Shown here: piece by piece, positions 58,847 through 64,000 of the stretch
How positions within the stretch are numbered: position 1 is the stretch's first letter
How the letters are laid out: every line of letters starts with the position of its first letter
Assembly (NCBI GenBank): GCA_963773655.1
Contig: CAVZBX010000001.1
Span: 1 to 64,000 of the forward strand
Length of the DNA stretch: 64,000 bases
DNA from: DASSQJ01 sp963773655
Lineage (GTDB): Bacteria > Actinomycetota > Actinomycetes > Actinomycetales > Dermatophilaceae
Reading direction: 5' to 3'
Position numbers and translations under genes: made by a program
Notes under the pieces: generated by a model
The model's input: only the letters and a program-made list of their open reading frames with translations
What the model was told of the DNA's origin: nothing
The model's database searches: none

Positions 58847-60034
58847 TCAGCGCGTGCGCAGCGCGTCGCGCAGGCTCACCCGGGCCCCGGTGCGCAGCAC
58901 CGCGTTCGAGTAGATCCGGCCGGCCGCCCAGACGAGTACCGGCACGAGGGCGGCCGACAGGGCGAAGGAGGCGAGGACCTGCCAGGTCTCCACGGTGCCG
59001 AGTGCGATCCGCATCGGCATGACGAGGGGTGCGGCGAAGGGGACGTAGCTGAGCACCACGACGATGGTGTTCGTCGGGTCCCACGGCGCGATGCTGATCC
59101 CGATGACGTACGGGATGATCATGAGGAGGAGGACCGGCGCGGTCACCGACGCGACGTCCTCCTGGCGGGAGACCAGCGAGGCCAGGGCGGCGAGCGCCAG
59201 CGAGAAGGTGACGAACCCGAGCGCGAACCACGCGAGGGCCCAGACCACGGTGGTCCCCAGGTCGAGGCTGCTGGTGTCGAGCAGGCCGAGCGCCAGCGCG
59301 GTCCCCGCCGCCGCACCGATGACGACGACGACCTGGGCCAGCCCGATCGCACCGATGCCGAGGACCTTGCCGGCCATGAGCTGCCAGGGACGGATCGTGC
59401 TCAGCAGCAGCTCCACGACCCGGGTCGACTTCTCCTCCACCACGCCCTGGGCGACGAGCTGCGCCGTCGTCTGCAGGGCGAGGAACAGGAGGATGCCGGC
59501 CACGTAGCCGGCCGCGATCTGCCCGCCGTCCCGCTCGGGGGCCGGATCGAGGGCACGCACGTCCGGGGTGGCCGAGGCGAGCTGCTCGGACACGGCGGCC
59601 GGGTCCCCACCCAGCTCCGACACCACCGAGCCGAGCGCCGCCTGCTGGCGCAGCACCGTGAACATCGCGTACTGGGCCGGCTCGGGCTCGGTGCGCACGA
59701 CGACGGTGAAGTCGGGTGGGTCGCCCGTGAGCGCGGCGTCCACGTCCTCGTCGCGCACCGCCGTCTCCGCGGCCGCGTCGTCAGGGACCCGGACGACGTC
59801 GACGCTCTGGCCGCTCCCCCGGGCGAGCTCCTGGATCGGCTGGGCGAGGGACTCGGTCTGCGGGGTCACGGCGACGGTGGTCGCGGAGGAAGAGCCGAGG
59901 GCGAGGTCGAGGACCACGCCTCCACCGACGATCGCGACGAGGAGGATCCCCGTGGTCCACAGGAAGGCGCGGGAGCGGATGCGAGTGGCCACCTCCCGGC
60001 CCGCGACCAGCCGGATCGTCTCGAGCGTGCTCAC
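58847..60034 (-). CDS. NatB-like ABC-2 transporter permease
   Basis: A 395-residue permease: an N-terminal membrane helix (FLWTTGILLVAIVGGGVVLDLAL), a large extracytoplasmic domain (about 45-180), then five helices with the EEKSTRVVELLLSTIRPWQ segment typical of the NatB/YhaP group. GTG 60034 has a full GGAGGAGG site. It overlaps the ATPase gene (GTGA). Probable sodium or drug exporter subunit; substrate not determined. Confidence 0.86.
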   Translation of the reverse strand: MSTLETIRLVAGREVATRIRSRAFLWTTGILLVAIVGGGVVLDLALGSSSATTVAVTPQTESLAQPIQELARGSGQSVDVVRVPDDAAAETAVRDEDVDAALTGDPPDFTVVVRTEPEPAQYAMFTVLRQQAALGSVVSELGGDPAAVSEQLASATPDVRALDPAPERDGGQIAAGYVAGILLFLALQTTAQLVAQGVVEEKSTRVVELLLSTIRPWQLMAGKVLGIGAIGLAQVVVVIGAAAGTALALGLLDTSSLDLGTTVVWALAWFALGFVTFSLALAALASLVSRQEDVASVTAPVLLLMIIPYVIGISIAPWDPTNTIVVVLSYVPFAAPLVMPMRIALGTVETWQVLASFALSAALVPVLVWAAGRIYSNAVLRTGARVSLRDALRTR

Positions 60035-60979
60035 GCGACCTCCTCCGGTGCCGTGCCGGCGTCGGTCGCCGGGTGGCTGGTGTCGCTGACCGCGTCCCGG
60101 TACAGCTCGACGAGGTGCGGGCGGACCGGGCCGAACGCGGCGACGGGACCTGCCGCCAGCGCGGCCTGCAGCAGGCCCTGGCCCGACTGCTCCGACCCGT
60201 CCTCGACCTCGACGACGGTGAGGGTGCCCTCGCTGCTCACCACCCGGGCCCCGGGGACGCGGGTCGGGCCACCCGAGTGCCGCGGGCGGGCCGTCCACCT
60301 GCCAGCGCAGCCCGCCGCGGGTTCGCAGGTCGTCGATGGTGCCGACCGCGACCATCGAGCCCTCCTTGATGATGCCGACGCGGTCGCAGAGGCGCTCGAC
60401 GAGGTCGAGCTGGTGCGAGGAGAACAGCACCGGGACGCCGGCGTCGGCGCGCTCCCTGAGCACCCGGCTCATGACGTCGACGGCGACCGGGTCCAGCCCG
60501 GAGAACGGCTCGTCGAGGATGAGGATGTCCGGGTCGGCGACCAGCGCCGCGCACAGCTGCACCCGCTGCTGGTTGCCCAGCGACAGCTTCTGCACCTCGT
60601 CGTCGACGCGTCCGGAGATGCCGAGCACCTCGGTCCAGCGCCGCACCGAGGCGTCGGCCTCGTCCGTGCTCCGGCCGTGCAGCCGGGCCAGGTAGGCGAG
60701 CTGGTGACCGACCCGCATCCGGGGGTACAGGCCCCGCTCCTCGGGCATGTACCCCATCCGGCGGCTGATCGACAGGTCGACCGGGCGCCCGTCCCAGCGA
60801 ACCTCCCCGCCGTCCGCCGCCAGCACCCCCACGGCGATGCGCATCGCCGTCGTCTTGCCGGCGCCGTTGGAGCCGACGAAGCCGACGATCTCCCCGGCTG
60901 TCACCGTGAGGCTCATCTCGCGGAGCGCGTGGAGGTCACCGTAGGACTTGCTCAGCTCCAGCATCTCCAGCTCGGGCAC
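60031..60979 (-). CDS. ABC transporter ATP-binding protein, one apparent frameshift
   Basis: An ATPase of about 315 residues with Walker A GSNGAGKTT, the signature LSLGNQQRVQ, Walker B ILILDEPFSGLD, H-loop SSHQLDL, and a NatA-like C-terminal domain. GTG 60979 with GAGGGGG upstream. The first about 230 residues read in one frame and the last about 70 (ending TVVEVEDG...) in the next, so one extra base lies within about 60248-60295 (GC-rich runs). If real the ATPase loses its C-terminal domain; an assembly insertion is likelier. Confidence 0.82.
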
Positions 60980-61180
60980 GCAACCCCCTCCTCGTGGCCT
61001 CCGGACCGTCTCGACACTACCGCCCGGACGCCGGCCGCCTCCGCGCGCCCCGGGGCTGCGGTGGGTCACGCGACGCAACGGCACCTGCCCCCGGGTCGGA
61101 CCGGAGGCAGGTGCGGCCGTCCGCCGGCAGGGCGGGGCGGGTCACCTCGGCGACCACCCGCTCCCGGCGGGCTTCTGGGA

Positions 61181-61561
61181 TCAGGCGTGCCCGGGCGCGC
61201 TGGCGTGGCCGGGAACCCATCCCGCGTGGTCGGCCATCTCGGCCACCCACACGACCAGGATGGAGGCCATGAAGACGGCGAGCAGCACCTCGGCGGCCGC
61301 CGTCTCCGCGAACACGAGCGCGGCGAGCCCGAGGACGGCGGCCACCGCCGCCAGGATGTTCTCGGTCAGGCCGACCCGGTCCTTGGCGTTTCCACCGCGC
61401 AGGACGAGGAAGGCGCCGATCCCGAGGACCAAGCCGATCGCCGACATGCCCCGAGGGTCCTCGACGAACGGCATCTCGCCGTTCAACAGGTAGCCGATGT
61501 ACGGCACACCGATGGCCGCGACCAGTACGGTCGCGATCAGGTCACGAATCGTGAGCTTCAT
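61181..61561 (-). CDS. Small membrane protein, four helices
   Basis: A 126-residue integral membrane protein with segments IRDLIATVLVAAIGVPYIGY, ISAIGLVLGIGAFLVL (about 45-60), ILAAVAAVLGLAALVFAE, and LLAVFMASILVVWVAEMA. No named domain recognised. GAAGGAAG precedes ATG 61561. Alone on its strand, 102 bp from the next gene; function unknown. Confidence 0.65.
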   Translation of the reverse strand: MKLTIRDLIATVLVAAIGVPYIGYLLNGEMPFVEDPRGMSAIGLVLGIGAFLVLRGGNAKDRVGLTENILAAVAAVLGLAALVFAETAAAEVLLAVFMASILVVWVAEMADHAGWVPGHASAPGHA

Positions 61562-61663
61562 GTGTGAACACTTCCTTCTTCTGTCGACGTGATGTCGGAT
61601 GCAGTTGCCGGGCTTCGTGAGCGCGACCGCGCGCGAGAGGCCCGGAGGGCTGGCCCTTGCGGG

Positions 61664-62263
61664 TCAGCTCGTCGAGCGCCGGATCGCGGTGACGACGACC
61701 AGCGCCAGCCCCACGAGCAGGCCGCCCAGGACCAGGGCGACGATCCCCACCACCTGTGGGGCGTAGGCCCAGACCAGGTCGTCGCCGATCGCGATGGTGG
61801 TGCCGTCCTCGGCGTTCCCGACGGTGACCCGGTAGGTGCCCGGCTGGTCGGCCGGGAACGTCAGTACCGCGTCGCCGATCCGGTTCGCGACCTCGGGGAC
61901 GTCGTAGCGCATCTCACCGCGGTACGCCGTCAGCCCCACCTCGGCGCCGGACGGGCCCTGCACAGTGACGACCGGCACCGGCGGGACGGCCGTCGACCGG
62001 TCGTGCTCGAGGTAGACGTACGCGGTTCCGGTGTCGGTCACCGTGACCACGGCGGTCCCCGGCGGCGTGACCCGGGTGAAGTCCTCGACGTGGCCGCGCC
62101 AGCCGAGGAAGGCGAACGCCGCCCAGACCAGTGCGCCGAGGACCGCGAGGACGGCGACCAGGGCGCCCACCCAGTAGCCCGCCGCGCTGACCCCCGCCCG
62201 GGGTGGGGCCCCCGGCGCTCCGGGTACCTGCGTCGGACGGTTCGTGTTCGTGTACGTACTCAT
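61664..62263 (-). CDS. Membrane protein with two helices and an external domain
   Basis: A 199-residue protein: disordered N-terminus (TNTNRPTQVPGAPGAPPRAG), one helix (about 30-55), an extracytoplasmic beta domain (about 60-165) and a C-terminal helix ending RRSTS. Function unknown; such proteins occur in actinobacterial envelopes. ATG 62263 has GAGGAG very close (1-4 nt). Confidence 0.65.
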   Translation of the reverse strand: MSTYTNTNRPTQVPGAPGAPPRAGVSAAGYWVGALVAVLAVLGALVWAAFAFLGWRGHVEDFTRVTPPGTAVVTVTDTGTAYVYLEHDRSTAVPPVPVVTVQGPSGAEVGLTAYRGEMRYDVPEVANRIGDAVLTFPADQPGTYRVTVGNAEDGTTIAIGDDLVWAYAPQVVGIVALVLGGLLVGLALVVVTAIRRSTS

Positions 62264-62596
62264 GCTCCTCGCCCCCTGTGCGACGGATGACGCGTCGACA
62301 TCGGTCGCCGACGCGACCTCGGGGGGAGAACGCGACCCCTCGGGCGCGCTCGGGCTCGGTACCGCAGTGGCTCGTCCGGAGCCGTTGCGGCGCGGGTCTC
62401 GGGCGAGCCATCTGGGCGTCCCGGTCCCTCCTGCGCCATTCACGCTAGGCGCTCGTGCACCAGGCGTCGCAGATCCGTGACCCAGGTCACCGGGTGTCGT
62501 CCCGGAGGGGGCACAGACGTCATCGGAGCCGGCCACGCTCGGCGGTGCTGCGACCTCCCGAACCCGAGGCCGTTGCTGGGCGTAGCGTGACGCGGC
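62264..62596. other. Gene-free stretch, 333 bp
   Basis: Divergent intergenic region between the membrane protein (-) and the serine hydrolase (+). I see no coding frame, repeat or clear promoter here. Confidence 0.45.
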
Positions 62597-63676
62597 GTGG
62601 GCCCCCCTCCCGCCGACGTCCTCGACGAGCTCGTCGCCTCCGGCCGCGAGCCGGGTGGCGCCGTGGCCGTCGTGCGGCACGGGGTCGTCGAGGTCGACCA
62701 CTGCGCCGGGACCCGGGACGGCGTGCGGCCCTGGGTGGCGGACACGCTCGTCATGACCTTCTCGGTCGCCAAGCCGTTCGCCGCGCTCGCGGTCCTCGAC
62801 GCCGTGGCCGAGCGCCACCTGGACCTGGACCAGCCGGTCGCGGCGGTCTGGCCCGAGTTCGCACGGGCCGGCAAGGAGGCCACGACGACGCGGCACCTCC
62901 TGTGCCACCAGGCCGGGCTGCCCGCTTTCCCGGAGCAGGCGCGCAGCCTCGACTACGACGACCGGCAGGGCCTCGTGGACCTGCTGGCCGCGGCCGCTCC
63001 CGTCCACCCGCCCGGTGCGGGAGTCGCCGAGCACGCCCTGACCTACGGTCACCTGCTCGACGAGGTGCTGCGCCGCGCGACCGGTGAGCCGCTCGCCGAC
63101 CGGTTCGCGCGCATCGCCACCGCGGCCGGCTGGGACCTGCACCTGCGCGTCGGGACGGCCGACCTCCGGCGGGTGGCGGAGCTGGTCGAGGTCACGCCCA
63201 CATGGCGGTCGGGGTACCTGGAGGACCCGCGCTGGGGGCCGGCGCTGGGCCGCCCGCCGGGCCTGCTCGAGCCGGACCTGCTCAACTCCGACCGCTTCCG
63301 GGGCACGTCCTTCCCCGCCGTGGGCCTGCACGCCACCGCCCGCTCACTGGCCGCGTTCTACGACGACGTCATCGACCCCGACGGCGTCGTGGCGTCCCGC
63401 CTCGGACCCGGTCTGTGGCGTGCGTACGTCGAACCCGCCGCCTCCGGCCACGACCGGGTGCTCGACCGGCCGGTGACCTGGACGCTCGGCTTCCAGCTGG
63501 GCGAGGAGGACGGACGAGTGGAGCTCGGGATGGGCGGCGCGGGCGGGTGCTCCGCGTGGGCCGAGCCGGCGGCGGGCTACGGCGCCGCGTTCGTGACGCG
63601 GGGCCTCGGTGGCCACGACCGGGGCGACGCCGTCTGGCACGCGGTCGCCACCCGCTTCGGCGTGTCCGGCGAGTAG
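62597..63676 (+). CDS. Beta-lactamase-fold serine hydrolase
   Basis: A 359-residue serine hydrolase of the beta-lactamase/esterase (class C-like) fold: SxxK motif in FSVAKPF (about 55-58), YGH in ALTYGHLLDE in place of YxN, and a late GMGGAGG in place of KTG. N-terminal residues show no signal peptide, so it acts in the cytosol (esterase or peptidase). GTG 62597 is assumed. Substrate unknown. Confidence 0.82.
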   Translation: MGPPPADVLDELVASGREPGGAVAVVRHGVVEVDHCAGTRDGVRPWVADTLVMTFSVAKPFAALAVLDAVAERHLDLDQPVAAVWPEFARAGKEATTTRHLLCHQAGLPAFPEQARSLDYDDRQGLVDLLAAAAPVHPPGAGVAEHALTYGHLLDEVLRRATGEPLADRFARIATAAGWDLHLRVGTADLRRVAELVEVTPTWRSGYLEDPRWGPALGRPPGLLEPDLLNSDRFRGTSFPAVGLHATARSLAAFYDDVIDPDGVVASRLGPGLWRAYVEPAASGHDRVLDRPVTWTLGFQLGEEDGRVELGMGGAGGCSAWAEPAAGYGAAFVTRGLGGHDRGDAVWHAVATRFGVSGE

Positions 63677-63763
63677 CGAACGGTTGCGCCGGACCGGGGG
63701 CGGTCCCGATGGGAGCCCCCGAGGCCCACTCGCGGCGCCGTCTGGGTGGACGAGGCGTCGTGC

Positions 63764-64000
63764 TCACCGTGCCGCCGGGGGAGGCGCGCCTTTCCCTTGA
63801 CCTCGTCCCTCGATCGCGTCGAGGTCCTCGCCGATGTCGTCGGTCGCGTCGGCCGGGTGACCGGTGCGCGTGTGCGAGAGCGCCGACTGCCCGGCCATGT
63901 AGCCGATCGCCGTGGTGAGGGACCAGCCCCGGGCCTTCGTGCCGATGAGCCCCGACTCATCCAGTTGGTGTGACGCGCGGTTTCGGGTGCCGGCAGAGAC
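63764..64000 (-). CDS. Partial hypothetical gene at the right edge
   Basis: The minus strand is open from the window edge (64000) to TGA at 63764-63766: 78 residues of the C-terminus of a protein continuing beyond the window. Sequence includes GLIGTKARGWSLTTAIGYMAGQ, then a DDIGEDLDAIEGRG stretch and a Pro/Ala-rich end. Codon use looks coding; family not recognised. An internal ATG (GYMAGQ) is a conceivable start. Confidence 0.45.
   Translation of the reverse strand, partial: VSAGTRNRASHQLDESGLIGTKARGWSLTTAIGYMAGQSALSHTRTGHPADATDDIGEDLDAIEGRGQGKGAPPPAAR

Overview
The window comes from a high-GC actinobacterium (Actinomycetota). It shows dense ATGA/GTGA gene overlaps, frequent GTG starts, two large LuxR-type ATPase (LAL) regulators, LGFP repeats, a GerW/YtfJ protein, DUF2237 and GlsB proteins. 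At least seven genes start about 6-7 nt after a TAnnnT-like box, as expected of leaderless mRNAs. No rRNA gene, intact tRNA gene, insertion sequence, origin or CRISPR array was found. The genus cannot be named from this sequence.

Layout. (1) 0-4.6 kb: defence-like accessory genes. These are a nucleotidyltransferase/HTH pair, an ERCC4-type nuclease, a ribbon-helix-helix protein and an MNT/HEPN toxin-antitoxin pair; two carry clear palindromic operators. (2) 5-14.8 kb: a pair of proteins (one with an FHA domain) sharing an amyloid-like AGVxxNVxxDQ motif, a 620-residue NPQPLPP protein, an LGFP-repeat protein, a LAL regulator, and a peptide-subtilase-alpha/beta hydrolase operon. (3) 15-20.4 kb: housekeeping small genes (DUF2237, slipin-NfeD, GlsB, two DUF202 proteins) with a twin palindrome and a DUF5996 remnant. 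(4) 20.4-28.4 kb: an Nfn-like transhydrogenase fusion and a giant pyruvate:ferredoxin oxidoreductase. (5) 29.1-34.8 kb: a peptidase island (M14 carboxypeptidase with a separate prodomain-like partner, a matrixin with an MMP-style cysteine switch, a G1-like protein). It is bounded by a 44-bp exact direct repeat of the xdh 3' end. (6) 34.9-48.8 kb: the ygeW-ygeX-ygeY-ygfK-ssnA-hydA-xdh cluster of anaerobic purine/urate breakdown. (7) 48.9-64 kb: two ABC-2 exporters, a second LAL regulator flanked by twin operator-like sites, small cyclase/monooxygenase-like genes, an ArsR-permease-thioredoxin operon, membrane proteins and a serine hydrolase.

How they may work together (inference). The purine cluster can yield 2,3-diaminopropionate, which YgeX would convert to pyruvate and ammonia. 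The PFOR next to it would oxidise pyruvate and reduce ferredoxin, and the Nfn-like fusion would couple ferredoxin to NAD(P)(H). The two peptidase-rich regions lack recognisable secretion signals and look like intracellular or conflict-type modules.

Quality caution: three otherwise intact genes (PFOR, matrixin, an ABC ATPase) each need removal of exactly one base to read through. This points to assembly insertions, or less likely to real frameshifts.
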